Shown: positions 1-11,063 of the stretch, one piece after another
How the letters are laid out: every line of letters starts with the position of its first letter
How positions within the stretch are numbered: position 1 is the stretch's first letter
Position numbers and translations under genes: made by a program
The notes under the pieces: generated by a model
Database searches by the model: none
What the model saw: the letters and a program-made list of their open reading frames with translations, nothing else
Told to the model about the DNA's origin: nothing
From: Pezicula radicicola
Lineage: Eukaryota > Ascomycota > Leotiomycetes > Helotiales > Dermateaceae
Direction: 5' to 3'
Assembly: GCA_003008705.1 (NCBI GenBank)
Contig: PDUO01000003.1
Span: 1,496,793 to 1,560,792, forward strand
Length of the DNA stretch: 64,000 nt

Positions 1-1190
1 ACCGTCATTGAGATCTGGATAAGCCGCGTATAGAATTGCAAGGGCGTTCATGAAGTCGGGAATATTTGCATCGGTGAGGGGTGCCATTCCCAAAATTTGA
101 GCAGCAACGGGTACTGAAGGATAGGCTTTGACAGTGGTAGAAACAACAACTCCGTAAGTACCTCCACCACCACCTCGAATTGCGGAAAAGAGGTCGGAGT
201 TTTGACAGCTATTTGCTGTAACGACTTCTCCACTAGCAAGCACAACTTGCGCTTCGAGGATTTGGTCTGCACCTAGGCCATAATTGCGAGAAGCTGGAGA
301 ATGTCCACCTCCTTGTGCCCACCCTCCGATGCATCCGACAGACTGCAAAAGGTCAGATAAACAGTTTTGGTAATTCAGCTTGAATAGAGAATACCGGATC
401 ACCACCCCCAACTACCACCAAATTTCGCGAATTTGCTTCGGCATAGACATCTTTCCATACATAGCCACCGGCAATAGTGAAAGAGCTGCCATTCCAGCCA
501 GATTCAGTGCACCCGTCTGTTGATATGTAGTTTTGCTGGAAAATAATGCCTTGCCTGAGATTCCGAATCCAGATCTCCAAACTACCATACCCAGTCGATC
601 TACGGTGAAGTCTGAATCAGCTCATATAGCTCAGAGAACACAAGAAGACTACCTTCCTAGGAGATCATGACCCGTGTTCCGCACAACCAGCCTGATGCCA
701 TTCTTTCTCGCAAAATTGACCCCTTCAACCACATCGGCAGTTGTAATTGCGTCTACTGCATAAACGGGATAGTCTCCTATTGAGCAATTCCCCGCAACTT
801 CCCCGGCCGCATAATTAACAGCAGGGCATGTGTCAGTAATGGGATAGTCGAGAGCGATGGGGTCATTTCCGATGAAAGTCGAGTTTGTCAACCCAACTAG
901 CACAATAGCACACGCCGCAAGGTCTTGCTGTGGGCCAGGATAGCAAACAATAGCTGCAGGTTCGTCCTTGATTAGGTGACCCGACACCGAGGCATTCAAC
1001 GCATTCCACTCAGAAAGCGACGGCCAGCAATAATCGGTGGGAGCCTGTGATAATGATTAGCGTACGAAATACCCTGTGGTATGGGAATACAAACACATTT
1101 ACAACCCGTGAAATTTGTGCACGTTGTGGCCTCGACCGCACTAATGGTGAACGCACATAAAAAAGTTATTACAGGAAGCGTGCAAAACAT
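1..1190 (-). CDS. Secreted FAD-linked (PCMH-type) oxidase, 3' end cut by window edge
   Basis: Exons read complement(1..342, 395..599, 653..1044, 1095..1190); all three introns are 50-53 nt and keep phase. The start gives a hydrophobic signal peptide ending near ISAVEA. The second exon carries CWPSLSEWNAL, an N-terminal signature of berberine-bridge-like fungal oxidases. RNTGHDLLGRSTGYGSL is the FAD pyrophosphate-binding loop; its His is the residue that usually bears the 8-alpha-histidyl FAD link. VVGGGDPSVGCIGGW and QGGGHSP follow, then ADQILEAQVVLASGEVV and SAIRGGGGGTYGVVV, all typical of the PCMH domain. The substrate-binding half and the BBE tail lie beyond base 1. Members oxidise alcohols, sugars or alkaloid-like substrates outside the cell or in secondary metabolism; the substrate cannot be told here. 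No pathway partner is visible inside the window. Confidence 0.9.
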
Positions 1191-2851
1191 GGTAGAAAGA
1201 ATTTGGAGCCGGAAATCAACTGAAAGTAGAAATATGGAGGCTTCACGATTATATAGCTTTTATTGCTCTCAAAAAATTAATCTCACTGAAGGAATCTCAC
1301 TGCATTCCGGCGCAACTATCCCTGTGTACTCAGTTGAACTCTTACCGGTACTCAAGCTAAAGTGCTTCCGTATCTGACCCGGAATAAGACCTAAATCTTG
1401 GTACCCACTTAAATTCCATATTTGATATGGCCTTGTTTTGGTGGTTACACAGAAGTAAGATTGTAAGATTTTAGTTGGGACGAGGCGACGAATCATTGGT
1501 AGACTCCCGAACCTTGCTCTAGGCTTACCCATGAAAAGTACATCGTCTTTGCATATCCCTGTTAGGATTACGATAAAAACTTCAAGGTGCTGACGTTGCG
1601 AGCCAACCAGCACAAATAGTGATTAAAGTCCGGTTCGAAAGGAAAAAAAGTGTTAGCAGAGAGGGAAGGAAGTAAGGATATACTGTAAGATAAAGGTTGG
1701 TCTAACCGCGGACGCTAGTAGAAGCGAATAGCACTAGCGAACCTATTAAATTCACGGTACATACCGACAGAAAGGCTACTTTAAGCTATTAGTAGCCTTA
1801 CTGAATCGTAGATTGATTGTAAGGTATCCTAGGATAACAGTAGTGCTAATTTTCTAGAAGCATGTCGGCTTTTGCTAGGAATAATGTCTATATATTTCTT
1901 ATATCTTTATCTGTTGTATCTCTAGTATGTCGGAATACTAATGACCTATTGTTAAGCCTCTTAAAATATACTTAAATCAGTGTAGAATTTAAGTTTACCT
2001 AGAGAGCTTGGGAGCTTGTAGAGTAGATAGGCAGCAAGAACCTCTTTTTTTATAGTACTAAAATTGATCAATTTCGAGCAATTCGGTATACTTATTACAA
2101 GCAGTGTTCGGAGGTAAGGTTGCTGGAGAGCTTATTGTCTTATCGCTTACATGACGTAAAGCCGACCAAATGACCCTCTTACTATAATAACACTTAGTAA
2201 AGCGAACTAAGCAAACATTGCAAGAGCCTAAAAGGATGTAATATCAATAGAATGATTAGATGATGTACCTATCGGCACTAGTTTGGCTAAGGTCCTAATT
2301 CCAAGTATCTATACTATATATCTATAATTCGTACTAGAGGTACACACTAACATGGTAATAGACGCTGCATGATTATATAATCGAGAAAAAGTGTTTATAA
2401 CGGTCGCAGTGAAAAAGTCGCCTTCTTTAAAATAACATACTATCATGGCAACGTAGTCTAGAGGTAAGTATTAGACACAAGAATTGGTCTTTTTTTGGTT
2501 ACTACCAAATATTTTGTCTATAGCGATACATTCCTAGTTAACTTCTAAGCATTTGATAACTATGTTGTAGCTATATTTATAAGAAATATCCTCCTATTAG
2601 CTATAAAAGACTTCGTGTAGAATTTTGACTATTTAAAAGAAGCTGAGATGGATTTTGCTGAATTTTGGTGAGGTTTCGACAATTCTCTGCGCCGAGTGGT
2701 GATCCTTTTAAGTGTCCTCCGTTACAGCCCCCAACAGACAGCGTCAGGCAGCAGCTGGCTGATGGCCTGGCCCACTTAAATTTCATGGGTACATACCTGA
2801 TTATATCTTGTCCGAGAACAGCTCCATCTTCATTCTCTACAGCTTTCCACA
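1191..2851. other. AT-rich intergenic stretch without a supported gene
   Basis: About 1.66 kb with many short A/T runs and TA-rich tracts. The longest open frame (114 codons on the minus strand near 1269-1613) has no recognisable motif and no convincing start. The last 200 bases hold the promoter of the AAA ATPase gene. It may contain old repeat DNA altered by repeat-induced point mutation, but no terminal repeats were found. Confidence 0.4.
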
Positions 2852-5756
2852 ATGAACAACGCCAAGATCATGGACGCCGATGCAAACGCAGTCCCATCAC
2901 CACTTCAATCGGTAACTTGTAAGCACGATGAGGCAATAGGCGACATCGAATCTGCAAATGACATTCAGGTGCAACCTGCGGCAGCACCCCAGATTTTGTA
3001 CCACGCAAAATGCATGGAATCGGACAACCTTGTGAAAGTCTTCTATTCCGAACAACCATTCTTAGGGCTGAATCTACACGGGTTTGACGATGAAAAGCCG
3101 ACTCCCTTGATCGAGGTAGAGTTCACCGTGAAGGGTAAGGTTAATAGCCAACGGAAGACTGACCAGTACATACCCTATACATCAACGACTAGAGCAGCAA
3201 GTGCCCATTTTGGATCGGGAGGGGACTTTATTCCAGACTCGGTTGCGGATATAACACTACATATCCATTCCAAGTATATTCGTGACGAGATACGAAAAAT
3301 AGTCGAATATTACCCTAGTCAGAATATGAATGGCGAGAAGGTTCAGGTGATTTATCCATACCGGATGCTAATGCACTACCTGTCTGAGTTGCAAGTTGCG
3401 AAAGAGAAATATGAGAAGGAATCTCAAGAAGCGATCACTGCCCAGAAAGAATTAGCTGATCAAATGATTCAGTCGGACGTTACAGCAAAGGCAGACGCTC
3501 TGCGGGTTCTGCTCGAATACATTTCCCCAATCTACAAGAGAGAGATCGAACATGGTGCTCAGCGCCAGGCAATGTCTGTACCGCTGACTACATATTCTAT
3601 GCTCTGGTTCCTTTTTATGCCTGGTAAGGATGTGTATGCTAAGATAGGAGGGAAATGGAGAGCATTTGTGGTGATGTCAGTTCGGGAGCAAAAAAAGCCC
3701 AAAGAAACTGCACCCCCAGGCTCTTATTACTATCTAGCACAAGCACAAGAGCTAAAGCGTGATAAATGCCTCATCAAGGTATGGTCTCTCGCTTTTGATG
3801 GAAAACGACTGTTCCGCAAGAAACGAGAGCTCAGTATTGAAGAATTCTATGGGGAAAGGGAGGTCACTTCTCTCAGTATAGTTCCGTGTGAGATATACGA
3901 CAGGCTTAATGACAACACGAGACGAAAGGAGCTGGAAACACGAGGGTTGGAGTATTATAAACTCCTGAAAAATATACCAGGACACCTTAGTTACGACGGT
4001 CTTGCAGTTGCCAAATTTGAGAAGACCCAGCCATGGGATCAGGTGCTCAAACGGGTTCTTGAGGTAAGCTCTACTCAGTGTCCATATTTTAGCAACTAAC
4101 AGAAAATGTACAGTACAATGGGGATATTGTTGTTGATCCTTCCTCATATAACAAGCACGGCCCTAGCAAAGAAGGGCTTGATTATTACGGTCGAAGGAAG
4201 GCCACGCGAATTCCAGAAGATGATGGGGAAACCGATGATGAAGACGCGGATGACTGTCAAAATTACGAACCCGAGATTTTTGGAGGGGGTCCTAGATGGG
4301 AAGGTTACAATGATATTCAACCTACAGCTGATGGAGTTCTGACAGAACATCAAAAATTGTTACTTCCCGCAGATATCCGAGGCTTTGGTCTGCAGGCAAA
4401 GTTATGGAGTACGTCCGAAACCTGAATTTTTTGTATGTATATGTTGTCATTCCACAGAAACTGACATGTACCAGTGGCATTTGACGTTCAAAAAATCAAG
4501 CCAATGTATTTCCCTCCTCACGGCGAGGGGGCTATAGAGAATTTGATTCTCCACCCTAATGACGTCCAATATCTAAAAGCTTTGTCGGCGAAAAGCAGTC
4601 GCCCATCGAACTCTCAGGTAGATTTTATCAGGGGTAAAGGGGAAGGCCAAATTTTTCTATTCCATGGTTAGGATTCACTACTCTCTTCGTCGTTGATCAC
4701 AGCCATTAACACGCTACTAGGTCCTCCTGGGACAGGAAAGACGTACACCGTTGGTAAGATCTCATCGTCTGTCGCTATTTCCGAAACATATTTCTGATTA
4801 CAAATAGAGGCTATTGCCCAATATACAAACCGACCGCTCCTATCGCTTACAGTAGCCGATCTTGGATTGCAGGAGGGAACATTGGAACAGCAAATGGCCA
4901 AGTGGTTCCAGATTGCCACGCACTGGAGTGCTGTCCTCTTGATTGATGAGGCGGACGTATTTCTTGAGAAGCGGCAGAGTTCTAATGTAGGCCGGAATAG
5001 TTTAGTTTCTCGTAAGTATCGACCTACCCAGACCTAATCGTGATCAAGTCCATTTTTCTAAATATCGAATAGTATTTCTCCGCAGTATGGAATACTATAG
5101 TGGCCTTTTATTTCTGGTAATGCATCTCTCGACCCTTACATTTGAACAATATTCCATTTCCTGGCCGTTTCTAACAATCGTCAGACAACCAACCGTCCTG
5201 GAGCTATAGATGATGCCTTTCGCAGTCGCATTCATAGCGCAATCAACTTTCCCAGTTTCAACAACGATCGGTCTGACCATCTATGGACAGTCTTTCTAGA
5301 CAAGGTTAAAAAAGAGGATCCTACTGTCAAGGTCACAGCAGGCGCCAGGAAATTCCTCCGGGATGATACTAATATTAAGAAAATGGACTGGAGTGGCAGG
5401 GAGATCCGGAACGGTGAGTGGAACAACGTCAATGTAACCTCGATTATACATATACATATGTATATAATTTATGGATTTTGTTTTTGTATTGGCGATCTTA
5501 TTCTACGGCTGACTGATTTTCGTTTCCAGCCTTTTCTCTCGCCATGACACTCGCACGGCACGATCACGAAGCAAATACAGAAAAAGATGACGATGATAGC
5601 AAAATAGAGGTGACACGTGAACACTTTGAGGATGTTGTCCTTCGACGGGATGAGTTCATCAAGTATATTGATAGTATTCGTGATATGAAGGAGGATATGC
5701 GGGCTTATGAGGTCGGAGACCGAAGAGATGCGACTCTTGATGATGATAGCGACTGA
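2852..5756 (+). CDS. AAA-family ATPase of the fungal DUF7025-AAA type
   Basis: Exons join(2852..4063, 4114..4408, 4475..4666, 4721..4753, 4808..5011, 5073..5116, 5185..5413, 5530..5756) give 811 residues and every junction keeps phase, including a 33-nt microexon that carries the Walker A motif. The N-terminal half resembles the DUF7025-type region that precedes AAA in many filamentous fungi. The ATPase core has HGPPGTGKTYTVEAIA (Walker A), LLIDEADVFLEKR (Walker B), LLFLTTNRPGAIDDAF (sensor 1 region) and SRIHSAINF (arginine-finger region). An acidic C-terminal tail follows. The family is much expanded in filamentous ascomycetes and has no settled function; membrane or protein remodelling is an inference from the AAA fold. 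It lies beside a STAND-type gene, but no shared control is shown. Confidence 0.9.
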
Positions 5757-6098
5757 GAAATATATGGTCTTAGAAATGGACTTGAAATAACTTATCTTTT
5801 CCCTTGGCGATTATCCGATGTTGATCAACTATCCCGCAATGAAATTTAAATCAGATAAATACAAGATAAACTAGACACTAACTGGATGATTGCTCAAGCA
5901 GCCAAGCTATTCATACTATTAAGAGCCCGATGTTCATGTCTTGTGACCGATGGCTCCAAGATGCCTGCACTTGCATGAACACAGCCACTGCTTATGTCTC
6001 CAGGCTTCATCATCAAAATCCTGAGTATTACACCCCATCTTCGATTTCATATTTCGAATCTGGTGTTTACTTGATAGACTCAATAACTCCTCATCATA
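5757..6098. other. Short intergenic gap
   Basis: 342 bases between the AAA ATPase stop and the next start. I see only likely 3' and 5' untranslated sequence; the open frame beginning at 5930 overlaps the next gene and looks like a shadow. Confidence 0.5.
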
Positions 6099-7616
6099 AT
6101 GTCGTTCGGGTGGTCCGCCGGCGACATATCCATGGCGATATCTCTCGTCGTGAAGATATACAAAGCTCTAGATGATACGTTCGGCGCATCCAGCGAATAC
6201 CGAGACACAGTCTCGTTCCTCCGAGGACTAAAGTATACGCTCGATAAGCTGCTGCAATTCGTCGAGAATGATGAAGTTGAAGACGCTGTCAAGATACGAG
6301 AAAATGTTGATATGATGATGCCGAAGGTGACGGAATTTTTGGACTTGATAGAAAAGAAATACGGTCAAAGTCTTGAAAAGGACTCGAGACGATTCAAGGC
6401 CATCACGGGAAAGCTGGAGTGGGCGGCAGTGACGTCCAGCAGGGCCCGGGAATTGAGGGAAAGAATTTTGGGTAATATGCAGACCATCGATCGTTTGATC
6501 CAGTTGTTAGTAGCACTAATTAATCTTTTATATCTATTTTTTGTTGACACATTCTCTAGTGATATTCATACAAGCATCCATACCAAGATCCCGAATCAGA
6601 TAAAAGTGGGAATCTCTGACATCGAAGCGCATCTTGAGAGTACTATGGAACCCTTGAAGACGGATATTACACAAGCTCTTCAGATAATACAGACTCAATA
6701 TCCATCCATCACAGATGCTTTACGGACGCTAGAAGCTAGCATTCAGAATATTTCTCGTATGTCCAGTTACCAACTACCAGCAAACTCGTCGTCTACTTCT
6801 CCTCAAGTTAAGCTAGGCAATAATCAACTTCCCATGGCGGCCACAAGAATCAAACGCTCTCAAGCTCTTATGTTCAAGAATTATTCCACTGGATTTGAGA
6901 ACTATAGCGTCCCAAAAGATGTCATTTGCATAGCTGATACGGCCCTTGACCGACTCAGGACATGGCTGCAGTCTAACACGAATACAATCTGGATACAAGA
7001 AACACAGCGCAAGAAGAATTCCTTACCTCTGGCAGCAGTACTCTTCCTTGCTGGCGAACAATCAAAAACTCCAGTCATCGGATACTCGATGGCAAAAGGA
7101 CAACAGCTATGGATGAACGAAGACGAAATGCCGAGGCAAACATTATCCAATATTATATCATCGCTGATATCTCAACTTGTAGAAAAGCTTCCATCCTTAA
7201 CACTATCAACGACAAGAACACAACAAGAAATCGATATCAGCACGGCCCGCTTTTCGGTCCTCGGACAGCAGAATTTGAAATCCATCAGCGCCAGCGTAGT
7301 CCTCCTTCGATATTTGATAAACCTCATAACCACACCATTCGTCGTCGTTTTGGACTGCTTCCAGAAATTCAATCTGGTCAAAGATCAAGAAGTTAGAGGT
7401 AAAGTCCAGCAGCTGGTTAGTATTTTCAGTGAAGGGAGGTTGGTGAAGCTACTCCTTGCCTCTACGGAACAAGACCGACTTCTAAATTCGGAGGTCAGTC
7501 CAAGTGACAGGATCGTTATTACTGCATCCAAGCAAGATCCTAGCTATCGTGCGTCTAGCCCCATTTGGGTTGAGCTGCTTGACCGTGCAAGCGAGGAGGA
7601 GAATATCAGACTATAG
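6099..7616 (+). CDS. Protein with fungal STAND/NLR-type N-terminal helical domain
   Basis: The start MSFGWSAGDISMAISLVVKI and the following ALDDTFGASSEYRDTVSFLR match the helical N-terminal domain that opens many fungal STAND/NLR-like and ubiquitin-like-domain proteins. A probable 54-nt intron (6506..6559, GTTAGT..CTCTAG) keeps the frame whether or not it is removed; the DNA inside it is hydrophobic and unlike its flanks. The second half has TPFVVVLDCFQKFN, LVKLLLASTEQDRLL and SDRIVITA, which look like the Walker-B and sensor strands of a P-loop fold, but no GxxxxGK[ST] Walker A is present. So this is either a short STAND relative without nucleotide binding or a decayed copy. A stop at 7614-7616 is followed by 23 more open codons, so the true 3' end may have been lost. 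Function unknown; relatives act in self/non-self recognition. Confidence 0.7.
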   Translation: MSFGWSAGDISMAISLVVKIYKALDDTFGASSEYRDTVSFLRGLKYTLDKLLQFVENDEVEDAVKIRENVDMMMPKVTEFLDLIEKKYGQSLEKDSRRFKAITGKLEWAAVTSSRARELRERILGNMQTIDRLIQLLVALINLLYLFFVDTFSSDIHTSIHTKIPNQIKVGISDIEAHLESTMEPLKTDITQALQIIQTQYPSITDALRTLEASIQNISRMSSYQLPANSSSTSPQVKLGNNQLPMAATRIKRSQALMFKNYSTGFENYSVPKDVICIADTALDRLRTWLQSNTNTIWIQETQRKKNSLPLAAVLFLAGEQSKTPVIGYSMAKGQQLWMNEDEMPRQTLSNIISSLISQLVEKLPSLTLSTTRTQQEIDISTARFSVLGQQNLKSISASVVLLRYLINLITTPFVVVLDCFQKFNLVKDQEVRGKVQQLVSIFSEGRLVKLLLASTEQDRLLNSEVSPSDRIVITASKQDPSYRASSPIWVELLDRASEEENIRL

Positions 7617-8348
7617 CAGATAAAACTCCCCCTAGATGAGAAGCAAAGCGACAAAGGTCTTCCTGGGACGGGTCTCTCCCGACAGTGATAAGTGGGAGCG
7701 AGAATTTGAATCCAAATACAAGATCGAATATTGCTATCTGTCGGATTGCCTCTCCAATGGCAGTTGCGAAATGCCATAGAAGCAAGGATAACGACCCTCA
7801 TCCTATTGAGTGATCCTCTCACTTGCTTCATGGTCCTGTTAAGATGTTCCCCAGAACTTTCTGGATAAACTCCTGGCTTCGTCACAAGTTAGCGGCACTA
7901 CCCAGAGAAGCAAGCCTTTACAAAGCGATGTTACCAAATGGAGAACACCTGGGAGAAGGAGTGGGCACGTCTTTTGCTAAAGTTCTGGCCTTTGGATGAT
8001 GCTGCTCCTCGATTCGAGTTGAGCACTTGCTCTACAAATGGTGCCGTTGATAGTGCTGGTGATTGTCACTCGGCAAGGGTTTTGTTGTCTGCTCTCCCAT
8101 TTGATGAAATTCAGGACGACATTATGGAAGATGGGCTTGTGGTTCGTGAGAAATTGAGCGTGGGTTCGGGAAATGAAGTATTTTACACTGTCAGAGCAAG
8201 TAAGAGGAAGAGAGTGGTATCGGAAACTGGGCTTTGTTAGTGATACAGAGTATCTCTTAAAGCTATGAAATAGTCAACCCTAACTCTCCAGCGCTTTAAC
8301 CCGACCACTGGGCTTGGCTGATGTATAATTCGCAGTACAAGACTAGAC
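7617..8348. other. Gap with short unassigned open frame
   Basis: The first 70 bases stay open after the upstream stop. A 100-codon frame at 7938-8240 (start MENTWEKEWARLL) has a plausible composition but no recognised domain and could be an exon of a lost gene. Not called as a gene. Confidence 0.3.
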
Positions 8349-8826
8349 TCAAAGTTTCGCTGGAATCCTCGAAGGCAAGATAATGTTCCTGGTTACGCCC
8401 GGCAAATCAATCTTAAAAACCGCAGGTTCTCCTCTACCCCCAAGCACAATATGACCACCACGAGTGAAGCGATTGAAAAAGGGATTGAATCCGACCAAGA
8501 GGTTTGAATATCCACTGAAAAGAAGAGCGAGCTTCTTTATAGGTTCGAAAGTATAAGTGTAAGGATCGCTACATAAGTGTTAATGAAAAATACCATTTTT
8601 GGGGCAGACTTAGGCTGGTAAAGCGAAGACTAGAACATACTCAATGGGAATGAGCAATTGCCGTACGAGCTCTCTGAATTGCTGACGGGCCTCGGGCCGG
8701 TTTGAAAATGCCTGATACACTGCTTTTACATAGTGGTCAAACGCCTATAGTACCGATTTATCAGTATGGGGCATCTTCGTGGGAAGAGATACTTACTTCG
8801 AGCCAGACAGCTCTGTCGCCAGACAT
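8349..8826 (-). CDS. Small protein made of one Sin3-type PAH-like domain
   Basis: A three-exon gene, complement(8349..8568, 8641..8744, 8797..8826), encodes 117 residues; donors GTAAGT and GTATGT and both acceptors keep phase. The protein reads FDHYVKAVYQAFSNRPEA, then QFRELVRQLL, then LALLFSGYSNLLVGFNPFF. That is the helix pattern of a paired amphipathic helix (PAH) domain: two helices spaced by a short loop, then the F-x-G-x-x-x-L-x-x-G-F-N signature seen in Sin3. Sin3 itself is a large nuclear co-repressor with several PAH domains; this protein has a single copy plus a short glycine-rich tail. It may act as a competitor or adaptor for Sin3 partners, which is inference only. Because each exon is short, it is easily missed by open-frame scans. 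Confidence 0.72.
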
Positions 8827-9889
8827 TGTCAGCGGTTTGTGGTTATTGTATCTGTTGTTGATGATATGAAGAAGTTATGTGAGATAGAAGCTTTCTTCGA
8901 GAGGTTGTAAGACTGTGAGAAGGTAGTATCTCGAGTCAGTAGCCAGGCAGTTTGAACCGCTCCAAATGCAGAAGGTACGCTAATAATTCACCAGAGACAA
9001 AAGCGCAAGTGCACATGGGCTACGACACTTGTGGGCGTCTGAAGCATTACAGGGTTTTGATTAAAAGGTAGCATTAAATGTGTTCGGCGCAAATCAGGCC
9101 TGTGTAGCAAATGGAAAAGACCAAAGGCTTAGGAACGGATGGAAATCTTCGAGGTCGGCCACAAAGGGCATGTATTTAGTAAAGAAGACGCTCTCCTTTC
9201 TTCGGGATAAACCATTCTATATAACTCGGTCGATCAAAGCTCTCGTCCAGATACAAACCTGAAGAAGGATTGCAATCTTGCCATTATCGAGGCTGTGGTT
9301 TTGAGCTTAGTTCATAAGCAATTCACAACCTGAATTCTTCCGTGCAAATCTTATCATAGCTTCATAATAAGGCGATGAGCTCTACTCAAGACTGCCGCCG
9401 CTCGATGTTCAACTTTGCTTTGTCTGAATGATGAGCTGAACTATTAATATTCAGTTCTCTGCATTTACAGCCTCTTTTTACTTTTGGGAAAGCTGTTCTT
9501 GGTTAGTTTTATATTTCTTGGAACTCTGTAAACGTATATTGTGTACCACTAAATTTGTGAAAAACACAGCATCCATTGTACGCCGACAGACAAAGTCAAA
9601 ATTTTCGGACCGAACTCACATATAATCAAGTTATGAGAAGCCGACAAAGATCTATTTGTTGACTCTGTTCCAAGCTAGCTTTGCACATAAGGCTTTTCTC
9701 AGAGAGGTACCCGGTTAGCTTGAAGCTCGCAATGCTGCCTGCAATGTGCGTGCTATCGACCAAGAACCGGAGGCCAGTGCATAATTAGATAGCCATTCAT
9801 CGACTCCAAACCTGTTTGTAAGGTGCGAGCCTTGCGTGTGTGACACGGTTCCTCCATATACTTTGAAAGCAAAGGCGTGCACACTTTTC
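8827..9889. other. Intergenic gap, no supported gene
   Basis: About 1.06 kb. An open frame at 9080-9262 (60 codons) shows no motif. The region contains the promoter of the PAH-like gene (right after 8826, which reads leftward) and the 3' flank of the PRKRIP1-like gene. Confidence 0.4.
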
Positions 9890-10501
9890 TCAATCGTCAT
9901 CATGGATAATAACCCCGATCTCCTCCGACGCAGCCATTGTTGTATCGTCCTCTTTGCTATCGTCCATGTTCTTTGTCGGAGCTCGAGCAGCAATCTTTGA
10001 TCCCGTAGAACTCTTCTCAGCTGCTCCATCCTCAGCCTTAGCATTCCCACCCTTCTTGTTCTTCCGATTCTTCATCTTTTCCCTCTTCTCCCGATTCTTC
10101 CTTGTCTTCTCCCTATCTCTCTCCTCTCTCTCTTTCCGCTCCCTCTCAAAAGCCTCTACGTCCTTTTCCTTCGCAACCTCCTCATCCATCCGCCTCAGCC
10201 GTTCATACTCCCTTCTTCTACTCGCCTTATATACATGAAACTCTCCACTTCCAGCTCCCGCAGAGCTTCCTTGGACGTTGGCGACAATCTCTGGTGGTGC
10301 GCCCGCTCCACTGAGGTTCTTGTTGACGAGTACTGAGCTAGTAGGTATGCGAATCTCTTGATCTGGCTTTTCAAAGAGCGCATTCAAAGCGCTGCCCTGC
10401 TCAGCAGCTGGTGTGAGCGGTCCCTGCTTGCGCTTCTTGAGGGGTCGTTTGGAGCGTGGGTCGGCGGAGGTGGGGATGCTCTCAGGAATTGGCTCTGACA
10501 T
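9890..10501 (-). CDS. PRKRIP1 / DUF1168 family spliceosome-associated protein
   Basis: A single exon encodes 203 residues from the ATG at 10501; the frame is open for 53 codons upstream, but the family begins close to this Met. FHVYKASRRREYERL is the conserved DUF1168 core. It is followed by a long charged helix (EKDVEAFERERKEREE, then a K/R/N-rich stretch with NRKNKKGGNAK) that serves as a nuclear localisation and RNA-binding arm. Human PRKRIP1 is a component of the catalytic-stage spliceosome that bridges U2 snRNP and other factors; the same role is inferred here. Length is near that of relatives (about 180-210). It is divergent from the histidine phosphatase gene with a 560-bp shared upstream region. 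Confidence 0.88.
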   Translation of the reverse strand: MSEPIPESIPTSADPRSKRPLKKRKQGPLTPAAEQGSALNALFEKPDQEIRIPTSSVLVNKNLSGAGAPPEIVANVQGSSAGAGSGEFHVYKASRRREYERLRRMDEEVAKEKDVEAFERERKEREERDREKTRKNREKREKMKNRKNKKGGNAKAEDGAAEKSSTGSKIAARAPTKNMDDSKEDDTTMAASEEIGVIIHDDD

Positions 10502-11063
10502 TGTCTTGGTGGTTTGATATGGATTGGCGCAAAGTGGTTGATGGTGGTTAGCAAGACTTGCTTCGTGGCGCGCTGTGAAAATTAAGATGATGCGCTGGGC
10601 TTTCTTGCAATAGTCAAATGTCGCGTGGCGCTTAGTTGGCAGTAGTATTGATTGCTGCAATAGCTGGCTTTGACTATTGTTGAGGTTGAAGTTTGCCTCC
10701 TTCTGCCCGAAGTAAATATTGGCACGTTCTTCCCCTTAGCCCTACAGGGTAGTCACTACCTGGCCTGCCTATCTTATCGCCCACCCGCCCTGAAACCACC
10801 CCCCTTACTCCGTAATTATTTCTCCTTACCACTGTTGCAGCACGCAAGAAAAAGCACATAAAACTCCACCTACGGCACGCCGAGGAACAACCCTGAACTA
10901 GACACTAAGGTTCTCGATATTTCTTCCACATTTTGAAAGTTCTCTCATCGCCTCTTTCCCCATAATCTTTACAGCCTTCTACATCCTCGACGAACAACAG
11001 CCTTCACCTCAACGGATTAAAAAATCGAATTACCCCACCCAACATCATCAAAACCCCGGCGCA
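10502..11063. promoter_or_regulatory. Shared upstream region of two divergent genes
   Basis: 562 bases between the start codons of the PRKRIP1-like gene (left) and the Det1-like phosphatase (right). The right half is rich in C and T on the plus strand, as is usual upstream of fungal start codons. No defined binding site was recognised. Confidence 0.5.

Noticed and set aside
1269..1613. 114-codon open frame on the minus strand
   Set aside because: No domain, no good start context and AT-rich flanks; likely chance.
2447..2500. tRNA-like text (GTAGTCTAGAGGTA, A-box-like, followed by T run)
   Set aside because: No B-box (GGTTCGA..C) and no cloverleaf stems could be formed.
7938..8240. 100-codon open frame, MENTWEKEWARLL start
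   Set aside because: No recognised domain and no supporting intron structure; kept only as a note in the gap entry.
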